In this document: piece after piece, positions 27,320 through 36,506 of the stretch
How the letters are laid out: every line of letters begins with the position of its first letter
Numbering within the stretch: position 1 is the stretch's first letter
Assembly (NCBI RefSeq): GCF_002135295.1
Contig: NZ_NEGG01000005.1
Location: 62,001-126,000, forward strand
Origin: Acinetobacter sp. ANC 5054
GTDB taxonomy: Bacteria; Pseudomonadota; Gammaproteobacteria; Pseudomonadales; Moraxellaceae
Length of the DNA stretch: 64,000 nt
Direction of reading: 5' to 3'
Notes under the pieces: generated by a model
The model's database searches: none
What the model was told of the DNA's origin: nothing
The model's input: the letters and a program-made list of their open reading frames with translations, nothing else
Made by a program: the position numbers and the translations under genes

Positions 27320-27464
27320 GATCATGCGCTTGTACATCCATTAATTAGCTGTAACCTATTCGCAAATTCCCTTGCAATATTCAGCTTTTCTAAGCTGCCC
27401 GAACTTTAGTTCAAGAATTTGGCGTATATTGTCTGCTCTAATTCACTCCGACATGGACGCTACA

Positions 27465-28253
27465 ATGAGCAAACAATTTGCCGTGATTGGTAACCCAATT
27501 GAACAATCACGTTCCCCTGAACTGCATCATGCCTTTGCTCAAAAAACTGGCCTCGACATTCAGTACAGCAAACGACTTGCTCCTCTTGATGGTTTTAAAG
27601 ATAGCGTAGAACGCTTTTTTGCCGAAGGTGGTATCGGCATGAATGTCACTGTGCCATTTAAAGAACAAGCTTTTGCACAATGTGCGGTACTGACTGAACG
27701 TGCCAAAATTGCAGGTGCCGTAAACACACTATGGATGCAAGATGGTCAATTACATGGTGACAATACTGATGGTCAAGGCTTGGTGAATGCCATTCATGCC
27801 TTGGACTGGTCGCTTGAAAATACGGATATTTTAATTATTGGTGCAGGTGGTGCAACTCGTGGTGTTATTTATCCATTGGTTCAGGCGGGTGTGAAAAAAA
27901 TTGTGATCGCGAACCGCACGCTTGCACGTGCTGAACAATTGGTTGTTGATTTAAAAGCTGCTGTGCCCAATGCTGAACTGCAAGCAATTGCGTTAAATGA
28001 TTTAAATGGCGATTTTGATTTAGTCATTAATGCGACCTCTGCTAGCTTAAGCGGTGAGGCACTGGTTTTGCCAGAAAATCTGCAATTTAAGCATGCTTAT
28101 GAAATGGCGTATGGCAAACCGTCAACATTCTTAGATCAAGCCAAAGCCCGTCATGTACCCACATCAGAAGGATTTGGCATGTTAGTCGGTCAGGCAATTG
28201 AATCATTTTCGATTTGGAATGGTGTCAAACCTGAACTAAAAGATTTTCTCTAA
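27465..28253 (+). CDS. aroE: Shikimate dehydrogenase
   Basis: AroE reduces 3-dehydroshikimate with NADPH in aromatic amino acid synthesis. The 262 residues show the substrate site (SRSPELH, NVTVPFK, DNTDGQG) and the NADP loop GAGGATRGV followed by NRT, as in NADP-specific AroE. The start is ATG 27465 (MSKQFAVIGNPIEQSRSP), not the longer in-frame start at 27372. Confidence 0.96.
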   Translation: MSKQFAVIGNPIEQSRSPELHHAFAQKTGLDIQYSKRLAPLDGFKDSVERFFAEGGIGMNVTVPFKEQAFAQCAVLTERAKIAGAVNTLWMQDGQLHGDNTDGQGLVNAIHALDWSLENTDILIIGAGGATRGVIYPLVQAGVKKIVIANRTLARAEQLVVDLKAAVPNAELQAIALNDLNGDFDLVINATSASLSGEALVLPENLQFKHAYEMAYGKPSTFLDQAKARHVPTSEGFGMLVGQAIESFSIWNGVKPELKDFL

Positions 28254-28274
28254 CGGTTCACTCCTTTCAAAGAC

Positions 28275-28304
28275 AAAAAAGAACCTCCATTGAGGTTCTT
28301 TTTT
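28275..28304. terminator. Bidirectional Rho-independent terminator
   Basis: A6-GAACCTC-CATT-GAGGTTC-T6 between convergent aroE and the lipoprotein gene. Confidence 0.92.
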
Positions 28305-28331
28305 ATTCTTAGATTCAAAAAACTTCTAAGA

Positions 28332-30842
28332 TTACTTCATTTGTTTTTGCACAACTTTATAAGCTTCATAATAAGCCGACTGACTGAAAAGATCTTCATG
28401 TGCAACCGTTAAGCCATTAACCGATGCTTCAGATAACTGACCTTTGGTGTCATCAACAAACGCTTTGGCATAGACTTTAGCTGCTTTCGCCAATTCTGCT
28501 TTTTCAGCACCCTCCAAGTCATACATCGCTAAATATTTTTGCTGATAAAGCTGAGCAAAGATCGCTTGCTTAGTTTTATAAGTTTTCAGCAACTGATTAA
28601 ACTCGTGCTTTTCCTTCGCTTCGCGAATGCCCTCTTGCATATACGCACGTACTGTTGAACCCAGATCATCAAAATCTTCATAGGTGTTTAACACATGCTT
28701 TTCACGCAACTGATTTAAGCGCTTCAAAGCATTACCTTTTGGCTTATCTAAATCCTCAAGGAATTGATATGCATACACTTCTGAAATTTCATTTAATGCA
28801 GCTGCTGAATAATATTTCACATATTCTGGGCGATAAGCAGCAAATGCCACTGCAAAAGCCGCTTGATAGGCTTTCACTTCAGAATGATGACGTGCATAAC
28901 TTTGTGCTGCAACGGTACTTAAATACTCAGGTAATTCAATAGAATCTTGATGATTTACATCATCGGCTGATGCCGTTTCAGCTTCCTCAGCATATGGGTC
29001 TTGACCTGTAATTGGAGAAAGTAAGCCTTTCACCATATTTTCAAACAGTGAATCTTTACTGACTTCTTCAATCGATTTTGCTTGTTTCAATGCTTGACGA
29101 TCAATTGGCGTCGCATTGCCATAATTGAAAATCTGGTTAGTACTTTTGAGGTTCACTTTCCCGATACGTAGGTCAGAAAAAGCTAGGTTGTAATCCATAT
29201 TTTGAACGCGACCTTTTTGATCCAAGCCAACATCCGCCACGAAACTTGCAGTTGTGGTTTTGGTTGACTTCATCGCTTGGGCAATTTCAGCTTGATGTTG
29301 TTGCCACAACTGTTTGAATTGTTGTGCAGTGATGAGTTGCTGTGTGCGATAAGGCTTAAACACGGGTTTTAATTGATCAATCGCAGTGGAAGAAAGACTC
29401 TCTTCTTCACTTGCATCAGCCACTTCACTTGCATGCTCATGCTGCTCTGCGTTATTAGAAATTACACGTACATCTCGATAATCTCGACAGAGTGTAACTT
29501 TACCAATCGGCACATTTTTGGCTGTTTGTAATGCTAAACATTGTTCTTCAGACACGCTTTGCTTTGCTGTTTCTTCGTCGTCAGCATATTCACTTGCCTC
29601 TGCATATTCTTCATACTCAGAGCCACCTGACGCTGTAGCATCCGCTGCATAACCTGCATCATATGCTTCATCTGCCTCCTCTACTTCTTCAGTTTCGGCA
29701 TCAGCATGCTCATGGTACATCAAGCTATGCATTTTACTATTTACAACGCCATAGACACGCTCTACAGAGGCATATGCAGTATCAATTTCTTCTTCATCTG
29801 AATCTACTTCCTCCGCCGCAGCAGTTGCCGCTGCGGTTGCAGCTTCAGCCGTAGCATATGCTTCTGCAGCTGCATAGGCTTCTGCAGCAGCTACATTAGC
29901 TTCTTGTTCAGCGTCTACTTCAGATTCAACAAACTTCTGACCTTTAATTTGCTCGGTATAATAAATTTCATTGATATAATCATATAATTCTAGCTGCGTA
30001 TGCAGGGTTTCTACATCACCAACGAAACGAATTTTTTTGGTAATACCCGCATCTTTTTCTGCATGACTCAATGCGACATTTTGAACTTGATTTGGCTCCG
30101 CCAGTTCATATGGCAAAGCATTCATTTCTTTGAGTAAGACTGCAAATTTCTTTAAATCAATCTTCTCTAAACTATCTTTATGTTTGGAAAAATCGACATA
30201 CGCAAAACTGCCTTGGCTTTCACGATTGACCATAAATGGCATGAACGCAAAGTAGTTGGTATAAAATTTCTTTTCATTAAAATCAACCACCATCGGTAGC
30301 TGAGCTTGAACCTGTAACGTTGGTTTTTGATAATTCAGCTGTAAAGTTAATGCCGCGATTTTTTGGCGGAAATGCACCGAACTGGTATAGCTAAATTGCA
30401 AGTCATTCAAAAGATTTTGCAAAGACGAAGCGATTTTCGATTTAGTCGAACTGCCATTACTATGGCCATAATCAGAATATAATGTTGGCGTATTTTCCTC
30501 TGCCAAAGCTTGATAAAGCTGCTTTTTCTCTTTCTGACTAAATGGAATATTCTGTGCTTTAATGAGTTGATCCAACTGCTTTTTTAATTGCGGATCAAGT
30601 TCAGCTTTCTTCTCTGGCAATGCTGCAGGCTTAGCTGTTGGCTGTTCCGATTCAAATTGAATATCCGTTTGAATTGAAAATTGACCTTTCATGTCATAGC
30701 TTGAATTTTCAAACATCGCATTGAGACCCTGTGTGGCTTGTTGCCCCAAGGTCTGATCTGACTGATTGGTTTTAATGACATGTTGAGCACACCCACTAAT
30801 GCTCAAACCCAGTAAACAAAGTGTTATATATTTTAAACGCAT
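28332..30842 (-). CDS. Large lipoprotein of unknown function with Ala/Glu/Tyr-rich segment
   Basis: This 836-residue protein has a type II signal peptide with lipobox SISGC (Cys18), so it should be lipid-anchored. Residues about 305-440 are low complexity: repeats such as AAAEAYAAAEAYATAEAATA, then acidic Glu/Asp/Tyr/Ala stretches. Flanking regions are ordinary mixed alpha/beta sequence with a Cys pair around CLALQTAKNVPIGKVTLC. The C-terminal 250 residues are helical and charged. No enzyme motif or known domain was recognised. Strong composition bias makes homology calls unreliable. Confidence 0.8.
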   Translation of the reverse strand: MRLKYITLCLLGLSISGCAQHVIKTNQSDQTLGQQATQGLNAMFENSSYDMKGQFSIQTDIQFESEQPTAKPAALPEKKAELDPQLKKQLDQLIKAQNIPFSQKEKKQLYQALAEENTPTLYSDYGHSNGSSTKSKIASSLQNLLNDLQFSYTSSVHFRQKIAALTLQLNYQKPTLQVQAQLPMVVDFNEKKFYTNYFAFMPFMVNRESQGSFAYVDFSKHKDSLEKIDLKKFAVLLKEMNALPYELAEPNQVQNVALSHAEKDAGITKKIRFVGDVETLHTQLELYDYINEIYYTEQIKGQKFVESEVDAEQEANVAAAEAYAAAEAYATAEAATAAATAAAEEVDSDEEEIDTAYASVERVYGVVNSKMHSLMYHEHADAETEEVEEADEAYDAGYAADATASGGSEYEEYAEASEYADDEETAKQSVSEEQCLALQTAKNVPIGKVTLCRDYRDVRVISNNAEQHEHASEVADASEEESLSSTAIDQLKPVFKPYRTQQLITAQQFKQLWQQHQAEIAQAMKSTKTTTASFVADVGLDQKGRVQNMDYNLAFSDLRIGKVNLKSTNQIFNYGNATPIDRQALKQAKSIEEVSKDSLFENMVKGLLSPITGQDPYAEEAETASADDVNHQDSIELPEYLSTVAAQSYARHHSEVKAYQAAFAVAFAAYRPEYVKYYSAAALNEISEVYAYQFLEDLDKPKGNALKRLNQLREKHVLNTYEDFDDLGSTVRAYMQEGIREAKEKHEFNQLLKTYKTKQAIFAQLYQQKYLAMYDLEGAEKAELAKAAKVYAKAFVDDTKGQLSEASVNGLTVAHEDLFSQSAYYEAYKVVQKQMK

Positions 30843-31073
30843 AATATTCGCTGAAAACCTAAGTTCTTTATGATTTATTAAAAGAAAAAATTGATCAAAA
30901 GATCAACTTTAAGTCTATCAGAACATTACTTTTCACTTGTTGGTTTAATATTACAATTCGCCTTTCTGACATTTTTTTAAGGCGTATTTATCAATGTTTT
31001 TTAGCCAAAACTATGAATAATCAAATCATCAATACAGATAATCCAAAAAAATTTCGAAATTAGGATTAAGACT

Positions 31074-32897
31074 ATGCCTGCATACAAAGCGCCTTTACAC
31101 GATATTCGTTTCTTAATGAATGAAGTGCTCGATTACCCTGCACACTACCAAACACTTTCTAATGGTGAAGCTGCAGATGCAGACACTGTTGACATGATTT
31201 TGGAAGGTGCAGCTGACTTTTGTGAAAATATTCTTTCACCGCTTAATCAATCTGGCGACGAAGAAGGCTGTCATTTTGAAAATGGCGAAGTAAAAACGCC
31301 AAAAGGTTTTAAAGAAGCATACGACCAATTCGTTCAAGGTGGCTGGCAAGGTCTGTCGTTCCCTGAAGAATTTGGCGGTCAAAACTTGCCACAATCATTA
31401 AACCTAATCAAATCCGAAATGATGGGTACAGCAAACTGGTCATTCCAAATGTATCCAGGCCTCAGCGTAGGTTGTATCAACACCATCATGCAGTTTGGTT
31501 CAGATGAACAGAAAAACCAATATTTGCCAAACCTTGTATCAGGTACATGGTCAGGCACGATGTGCTTAACTGAACCTCAATGTGGTACCGACTTAGGTCA
31601 GGTAAAATCTAAAGCAGAGCCTCAAGCCGATGGTAGCTATGCGATTTCTGGTACAAAAATCTTCATCTCTGCGGGTGAACACGATTTAACAGATAACATC
31701 GTACACATTGTTCTTGCACGCCTTCCAGATGCACCTGCCGGCACCAAAGGCATTTCATTGTTCATCGTTCCTAAATTCCTTGTGAATGCAGACGGTTCAA
31801 TCGGCGAACGTAACCCTGTCAGCTGTGGTTCAATCGAACACAAAATGGGGATCCGTGCATCTGCAACGGCGGTATTAAACTTTGACAATGCCATTGGTTA
31901 CCTTATTGGTGAAAAGCATAAAGGCTTACATGCAATGTTCACATTCATGAACACTGCACGTATCGGTACAGCGATCCAAGGGATTGCACATGCTGAATTG
32001 GCATTCCAAGGCGCGCTACCATACGCAAAAGAACGTATGTCTATGCGTGCACTATCAGGTAAAAAGGATCCTGAAAAAGTTGCAGATGCAATTATTCACC
32101 ATGCAGATGTCCGTCGTATGTTATTGACGCAAAAAGCCATCGCTGAAGGCGGTCGTTCAATGATTTACTACGCTGCACAAATTGCCGACAAAATGGCAGA
32201 TGCGTTAACGCGTGGTGATACAGCAGCGTTTGAAGCGCATGACGATCATTTAGGTTTCTACACCCCTATTTTGAAAGGTTTCTTAACTGAATTGGGTTAT
32301 GAAGCCGCAAACCACGGTATGCAAGTTTACGGCGGCCACGGTTATATTAAAGAATGGGGTATGGAACAAATCGTACGTGACTCACGTATTTCTACCCTGT
32401 ACGAAGGTACAACCGGCGTTCAAGCATTGGACTTGATTGGTCGTAAAGTATTACTGACTTCTAAAGGCAAAGTGATTCGTGACTACACTGCTGAAATCTT
32501 AAAATTCTGCGGTCAACATGCACGTAACAAATACATGCGTCGTTTTGCATGGGATTTAACTAAGCTTTGTGCACAGTGGAACGCATTAACCGTTCGTATC
32601 ATGCTTGCTGCACGTAAAGACCGTGACATCGTATCTTCTGCTTCAGTTGATTTCTTGATGTTCTCTGGCTATGTGATGATGGCGTATTTCTGGGCTCAAC
32701 AAGCTGCGGTTGCTTCTGAGAAATTAGCAGAAGGCAATGGTGCTGAAATTCCTGAATTCTATAAAGCGAAAATCAAAGTGGCTGATTTCTACTTTGAACG
32801 TATGCTTCCTCGCTCACAAGGTCATGCTGAAGCAATGGTTAATCCATCGAAAACCATGACTTCATTGGCTGCTGAACATTTTAGCTTTGACTACTAA
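31074..32897 (+). CDS. Acyl-CoA dehydrogenase, long FadE/DmdC-type with C-terminal extension
   Basis: A 607-residue flavoprotein with the acyl-CoA dehydrogenase N, M and C domains: MCLTEPQCGTDLGQVKSKA (FAD/substrate binding), GHGYIKEWGMEQIVRDSRI, and YEGTTGVQALDLIGRK bearing the likely catalytic Glu. The additional C-terminal helical domain (about 470-600) is typical of the 600-residue class. It probably acts in fatty acid or branched acyl-CoA beta-oxidation; chain specificity is not inferable. A decayed copy of its 3' end lies 3.6 kb downstream. Confidence 0.93.
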   Translation: MPAYKAPLHDIRFLMNEVLDYPAHYQTLSNGEAADADTVDMILEGAADFCENILSPLNQSGDEEGCHFENGEVKTPKGFKEAYDQFVQGGWQGLSFPEEFGGQNLPQSLNLIKSEMMGTANWSFQMYPGLSVGCINTIMQFGSDEQKNQYLPNLVSGTWSGTMCLTEPQCGTDLGQVKSKAEPQADGSYAISGTKIFISAGEHDLTDNIVHIVLARLPDAPAGTKGISLFIVPKFLVNADGSIGERNPVSCGSIEHKMGIRASATAVLNFDNAIGYLIGEKHKGLHAMFTFMNTARIGTAIQGIAHAELAFQGALPYAKERMSMRALSGKKDPEKVADAIIHHADVRRMLLTQKAIAEGGRSMIYYAAQIADKMADALTRGDTAAFEAHDDHLGFYTPILKGFLTELGYEAANHGMQVYGGHGYIKEWGMEQIVRDSRISTLYEGTTGVQALDLIGRKVLLTSKGKVIRDYTAEILKFCGQHARNKYMRRFAWDLTKLCAQWNALTVRIMLAARKDRDIVSSASVDFLMFSGYVMMAYFWAQQAAVASEKLAEGNGAEIPEFYKAKIKVADFYFERMLPRSQGHAEAMVNPSKTMTSLAAEHFSFDY

Positions 32898-32962
32898 GTA
32901 AAGAAATTAAGTGCCTCATCCTGTAGATGTACACATACAATAGGATGAGCATCTACAAAAAT

Positions 32963-33003
32963 AAAGAACCTAATTTTCTATCGAAAGTTAGGTTCTTTTT
33001 TTT
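32963..33003. terminator. Bidirectional Rho-independent terminator
   Basis: AAAGAACCTAA / TTAGGTTCTTT with an inner TTTC/GAAA extension and T8, between the acyl-CoA dehydrogenase and the end of the hfa-like operon. Confidence 0.88.
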
Positions 33004-33020
33004 AATTAATGGCATAGGAT

Positions 33021-33860
33021 TTATTTTACAGTAACAGTAATGGTTCCAGTATTTGCAGCACCAATTGCTGTTGTAGTGATATTACCCAGTGTATTATCAA
33101 ATCCTGTGGTATTCACAGAAGCATCGATAGAACCCGAGTTAAAGGCAACGTTGGCAGCGCCGTAATTACTTAAAGTGCTTGTATCATAGTCATAATGACT
33201 ACCACTGATTGCAGAGTTCATCCCAGCCGCAGCTCCTGCCGAGAAATCTGTAGTAGCATTTGAGTAATAATTACTTGCATCGCTATTACTTGCACTGTGG
33301 TTAGCACTATTACTGTGGTTAGAGGCCTCATCAGATACACTATGATGCCATCCTTCAGAATATGCAGATTCTGCAGCTTGATGTGCTGATGCAGCCTGAT
33401 GTGCTGCTGAAGATTGTTCTGCTCCCGAACTAGTACTTGTAGTCGCATTACTTACTGAATGCTCCACATAACCCGAAAGTTCTTTAGAAAACTCTCCTCC
33501 ACTTCCTGAAGTCATATTACCTTGTTGCAATGAGATGGTACCATTGTTGACTGCACCAATTGCTGTGGTTTTAATCTCTCCCTGCAAAGCATTTATAGAT
33601 GTACTATCATACTGAAAAGGGTGACCGCTAACATAAGAGCCCTTGCCAATTGTGTTCACACTTGCATCCACATCACCAGTGTTCACGGCAAGATTCAATG
33701 CAACACCATTTTTACCTTGTTTGGATATGGCATCTAACGTATTTGTTAAATTGGTATCAACAGATACGACTGTACCATGACCACCACCACCTGCCATAGC
33801 CACACTTGATAGACAGGCCGTTGATACTGATAAGACAATTGTTTTAATTGACGTTTTCAT
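33021..33860 (-). CDS. HfaD-like secreted surface protein with internal duplication
   Basis: A 279-residue exported protein with a signal peptide cleaved after AMA (residue 23). Residues 56-111 (NLAVNTGDVDASVNTIG...TTAIGAVNNGTISLQ) and 237-277 (NVAFNSGSIDASVNTTG...TTAIGAANTGTITVT) are clearly duplicated. Between them lies a Ser/Ala/His/Asn-rich spacer. Such beta-prone repeats rich in Asn, Thr, Gly and Val, next to a CsgG/HfaB-like gene, fit a secreted fibre or holdfast-anchor subunit like Caulobacter HfaD. ATG 33860 is chosen because AAGGA lies seven bases upstream. The functional name is inferred from context. Confidence 0.6.
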   Translation of the reverse strand: MKTSIKTIVLSVSTACLSSVAMAGGGGHGTVVSVDTNLTNTLDAISKQGKNGVALNLAVNTGDVDASVNTIGKGSYVSGHPFQYDSTSINALQGEIKTTAIGAVNNGTISLQQGNMTSGSGGEFSKELSGYVEHSVSNATTSTSSGAEQSSAAHQAASAHQAAESAYSEGWHHSVSDEASNHSNSANHSASNSDASNYYSNATTDFSAGAAAGMNSAISGSHYDYDTSTLSNYGAANVAFNSGSIDASVNTTGFDNTLGNITTTAIGAANTGTITVTVK

Positions 33861-33942
33861 ATTCATTTCCTTGTTTATGCTGAAATACTCCTCGCCAAGT
33901 ACTTCTTTTATCGCCATAGGGGAGCGAGCCTATTAAGATTTT

Positions 33943-35193
33943 TTAATCACGCTGGGGTGTAGACCAATAGTTTTCAACAACTGCTGGGTTTACACTCCAA
34001 AGCTGTTGTAACTGATCATCTTCTTTTTCATTTTCAACTTTTTTTAGATCTCCAACTTTTCCAACCTTGGTCTGCTTTAATGGAGTTGGCTGATCTTTAC
34101 TAATATATTTAATAAGATCTTGTTTACTCATCTCAGGCTCTGCATCAGGATCCTGAATCAAATCAGACTCTTTTTGCTTAGGCGGCTGAGTACCTTTATT
34201 CGGCTTATCTGTTAATTTATTCTTATCCGTTACTGCCGTACCATTATGAGTTAGGTCGGCTGACTTATTTGGGTCTACTACAGCAGTCGTTTCATTTGTC
34301 GGGGAAGCCTGCGGAACTGTGTTTTCAGTTTGAGACTGCTGTTGCTGACTGGTTCGATACCTATGCAACGCTACTGCACTTCGCGTTAAATTGAGCTGTC
34401 CATATTCAGGCGGAATAACAGTTCGGCAACTTTCAAATGCATTTGGCGGAATCACCTGACTTAACAGCTCAAAGGTCGCCAGATTCAACATTTGGCGTAA
34501 GGCAAAGTTAGTCGCCTCACGCTCCCCCTTACCTATTTGAATATTCAGTAAGGTATGTCCTGCAAATCGACCTGCATTCACACCATAATCTTGTGCAACA
34601 ATTTGCTTTTGCAGTGAAACATTCGCCACCACTCGACTGGTACGCGTATCGGTAAGCGATAAATCCAGACCGACCATAATCCGAGTTTGGCTATAGGTCG
34701 GCCCAACACCGCCTATTTGCATATCAAATCCACCGCCGGGGATGAAATCCAAACTATTAATACTGCCCGTGACATAATAATTCGAAGCCTGAATATTTCT
34801 TGGATCGCGAATCCCCCACTTCGCCTCACTTTCAATAATACGGGGATCACGTCGATTTAATAGGCTGACACCAGCTTGGAACAATGCAGACTGCACCATA
34901 TCACCTGCACCTTGGGTGACCATTTTGCCAGTTCCCCCATCAGTGACTAAATCTTTACCTGTCTGGTCTAAAATCGCACCAACAGAGAAATTCACATCAT
35001 TACGCAACTGCCCTTTTAAACAAGACAAAGCCATATCAAAAGGGGTAAAAATATCTGTAATTGGAGGTCCCTGTACCAAAGCTACAGGTTTCTTGTTGGA
35101 GGGCGCTAGTCCAGTACAACCTGCTACAACTTGACTTATGGCAATCACAACACCCAAAGAAGATAGGGTTCCTTTAATTCGACAATTCAGCAT
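33943..35193 (-). CDS. hfaB: HfaB/CsgG-family outer-membrane lipoprotein (secretion channel)
   Basis: This 416-residue lipoprotein has lipobox VVAGC (Cys26). Residues about 45-260 match, from memory, Caulobacter HfaB and the CsgG superfamily: SVGAILDQTGK, GGTGKMVTQGAGDMVQSAL, the pair YYVTGSINSLDF and RIMVGLDLSLTDTRTSRVV, then SLQKQIV. CsgG-like proteins form outer-membrane pores that export fibre subunits. The last 150 residues (270-416) are Gln/Lys/Asp/Thr-rich and end in LWSVNPAVVENYWSTPQRD, an extension beyond the usual length. The start overlaps the hfaA-like stop by 7 bp. Confidence 0.78.
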   Translation of the reverse strand: MLNCRIKGTLSSLGVVIAISQVVAGCTGLAPSNKKPVALVQGPPITDIFTPFDMALSCLKGQLRNDVNFSVGAILDQTGKDLVTDGGTGKMVTQGAGDMVQSALFQAGVSLLNRRDPRIIESEAKWGIRDPRNIQASNYYVTGSINSLDFIPGGGFDMQIGGVGPTYSQTRIMVGLDLSLTDTRTSRVVANVSLQKQIVAQDYGVNAGRFAGHTLLNIQIGKGEREATNFALRQMLNLATFELLSQVIPPNAFESCRTVIPPEYGQLNLTRSAVALHRYRTSQQQQSQTENTVPQASPTNETTAVVDPNKSADLTHNGTAVTDKNKLTDKPNKGTQPPKQKESDLIQDPDAEPEMSKQDLIKYISKDQPTPLKQTKVGKVGDLKKVENEKEDDQLQQLWSVNPAVVENYWSTPQRD

Positions 35194-35567
35194 AGCGTCG
35201 CTCCCGTTAGGGTCCCTAAATTAGGACATGCTTGACTGGCTTTATTGGTCGTCGAATTAACTTCGGCCTCATTCACCGCATCGCTAGAAATATCAACATT
35301 GTTGTCTGAACCATTCAGGTTAACGTTACTCGTAGATGAATTGACTGTGCCGATCGAACTCGTTGATGTTGTATTGCTATAAATTGTGGTTTTTCCTAGC
35401 CCATCATAATAATCAGAGTCCATGAGCTCAATTAGATTGGCTTGGGCCAAATGCTCCGCTGCACGTGTTCTCGATGACTCCCAGCGTTGACTCCAAGCAT
35501 CTGCCGCATAGGTATTATTTAGAATAAATAAAAAACATAATCCTATATTGATTGCTAATACTTTCAT
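35187..35567 (-). CDS. HfaA-like small secreted protein
   Basis: The first gene of the operon encodes 126 residues. A signal peptide (cleavage near TYA-A, residue 21-22) is followed by a charged helical stretch (RAAEHLAQANLIELMDSDYY) and then a Ser/Thr/Asn tract (TTSTSSIGTVNSSTSNVNLN onward) of the kind seen in curlin-like and HfaA proteins. It ends with two cysteines (QACPN...ATLC). ATG 35567 has AAGGA 11 bases upstream; the frame remains open to a GTG at 35603. Assignment to HfaA rests on size, composition and its coupling to the HfaB-like gene. Confidence 0.55.
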   Translation of the reverse strand: MKVLAINIGLCFLFILNNTYAADAWSQRWESSRTRAAEHLAQANLIELMDSDYYDGLGKTTIYSNTTSTSSIGTVNSSTSNVNLNGSDNNVDISSDAVNEAEVNSTTNKASQACPNLGTLTGATLC

Positions 35568-36410
35568 GACCTTAACCATCCTTTTAGCCCATATTACTTT
35601 CACACTCTCAGTTCAATAAATTTAAAATTGAATTTAATCTAAAATCATTAAATCACATAAAAAATAAATACAAACAAGCACCAAAAAAATAAATAAATGA
35701 AATAAAATAGAATCAAATACATCTTATTGTTTTCTTTTTTAATAACTGAAAATTGGTATATAATTTTAAATGTAATAAATTATTTCTAGTTTTTTAATAA
35801 AATCGTCTATTGAAGTAAAAATAATGCCAAAGAAATAATTTAATTAAAACACTTCATATATTAAACTAGTTTAAATTCTAAGAATTAATTTAAACATTAG
35901 GTCAAATATTTAAGCATCTCACAGATACAGGCATAAACTGAATGCCTTTTCTACTCTACTGTGTGATCTCTTGAGCTCGAACCCCATGCTTTGTTCTTAA
36001 CCTTAGCTTTGCTTCAATGTGCTTCTACATCTTTTTAGCCTAGACTTCAGTAATACATATATTACCTATTAATGTTTTAATTTTTACAGAGTTATGAGTT
36101 TATTTTTTAAAATAAAGCCGTAGATATTATAAGAAACCATAAAAACAACCTATCACCAGAATACAAAACCCAAAAAAACAAACCCAAAAAAATATAACAA
36201 CACTATTTTCTTAATAAACAATAATACTTTTTAAAGTCAAACTAAAAAATCAAATAGACACCCCCAACCTAAATCATCAAAATAAATTAAAAACAATATA
36301 CATAAAAAATATTATCTTATAAGAACCTATTATATATATTTAAAATACATAAAAGCATCCAACACAATATTGCTTATTTAAATACATACAATATCTTTCA
36401 TTTTGCAAGG
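35568..36410. other. Gene-free AT-rich region upstream of the hfa-like operon
   Basis: About 840 bp with no credible ORF. It is visibly much richer in A and T than the flanking genes, and from about 36130 to 36400 the + strand is nearly devoid of G while retaining C. It must hold the hfaA promoter, but many AT-rich -10-like strings prevent a confident choice. Such DNA is typical of H-NS-silenced acquired loci. Confidence 0.6.
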
Positions 36411-36416
36411 GGCTAA

Positions 36417-36506
36417 ACTAAGATTTTCGCACAGTGGAACCACACGTATCGTTTGTATGATGCTGAGGCGATGCTCAATCCATCAAAAAATAGTTTCATT
36501 AGCTAA
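36417..36506 (+). pseudogene. Relic of an acyl-CoA dehydrogenase 3' end
   Basis: The frame ending at 36506 reads ...RLYDAEAMLNPSKNSFIS. Its DAEAMLNPSK corresponds to HAEAMVNPSK near the C-terminus of the intact acyl-CoA dehydrogenase at 31-33 kb. The DNA also aligns: GATGCTGAGGCGATGCTCAA against CATGCTGAAGCAATGGTTAA, and both continue TCCATC(A/G)AAAA and TTCATT(A/G)GCT. No start or rest of the gene remains. It may be a lost tandem paralogue or a partial duplication. Confidence 0.5.
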
